Of a stretch of DNA of 64,000 nt, positions 64,000-64,000 are shown in pieces. The stretch is from Elusimicrobiota bacterium (GTDB lineage Bacteria; Elusimicrobiota; Endomicrobiia; Endomicrobiales; Endomicrobiaceae). The notes under the pieces are model-generated. The model had not been told where the DNA came from, ran no database searches, and worked only from the letters and a program-made list of their open reading frames with translations. The translations under genes and the position numbers were made by a program. The number at the start of each line of letters is the position of its first letter. Position 1 is the first letter of the stretch. The stretch covers positions 97,406 to 161,405 of the forward strand of contig JAFXOV010000024.1 in assembly GCA_017528425.1 (NCBI GenBank). The letters are read 5' to 3'.

Positions 64000-64000
64000 A

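Overview
The window is 64 kb of AT-rich, gene-dense DNA from a diderm (Gram-negative type) bacterium. Outer-membrane markers are an LptE-like lipoprotein, a FadL-family barrel, a small beta-barrel protein and an OmpA-domain protein. It also carries RNase Y, Rho, MreBCD, PilT with prepilin peptidase, a lysine/DAP pathway, the non-mevalonate isoprenoid gene dxs and pyruvate phosphate dikinase. My best guess is an Elusimicrobiota (Endomicrobium-like) genome. This rests on overall gene content and AT-richness, not on a marker search. I see no insertion sequences, phage genes, CRISPR arrays or clear pseudogenes.

Layout. 1-275: end of a sugar transferase that enters from the left. 347-3349: minus-strand lysA-dapA-dapB operon. 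3350-3740: gene-free repeat-rich DNA. 3741-5042: ackA followed by a tRNA-Ala(GGC). 5161-9585: isocitrate dehydrogenase, a GT2 glycosyltransferase, an LPG-synthase-like membrane protein and an O-antigen-ligase/TPR protein. 9607-12440: pilD, a pseudopilin, pilT and coaD. 12481-20497: a long minus-strand run lptE, leuS, tlyA, dxs, ispA, xseB, xseA. 20749-25246: rny, fthC, a probable 6S RNA, zapA, a ZapB-like coiled coil, fmt and def. 25370-26860: a lone plus-strand FAD oxidase. 27095-36296: an outer-membrane barrel, argJ, an acyl-CoA synthetase with an XRE-cupin regulator, rho, hisS, a DUF502 protein and a phosphohexomutase. 36391-40863: an acetyltransferase/FrhB fusion and a nucleotidyltransferase/mutase fusion. 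41036-50011: the only long plus-strand block, with an SGNH protein, a histidine kinase, a response regulator, a GAF/HD-GYP protein, a lipoate ligase, a WecA-type transferase, an FAD enzyme and a GT4. 50006-63999: mreB-mreC-mreD, an exported beta-CASP metallohydrolase paired with a membrane spermidine-synthase-like protein, a nucleotidyltransferase-fold protein, a Gfo/Idh plus DegT sugar pair, FadL- and OmpA-type proteins, and pyruvate phosphate dikinase running off the right edge.

How genes fit together. Several clusters build the envelope: lptE, O-antigen ligase, WecA, GT4, sugar-nucleotide enzymes, mreBCD and isoprenoid precursors for the lipid carrier. Others serve translation (leuS, hisS, fmt, def, tlyA), DNA repair (xseAB) and division (zapA and its partner). 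The most unusual observations are: a family of intergenic palindromes whose arms change but stay complementary around a fixed loop; a syntenic, foldable 6S RNA candidate; several strong promoters that place the start of transcription at the start codon (leaderless mRNAs); an apparent ATA start behind a perfect ribosome-binding site; an exported beta-CASP nuclease-like protein; and two multi-domain fusions in sugar metabolism.
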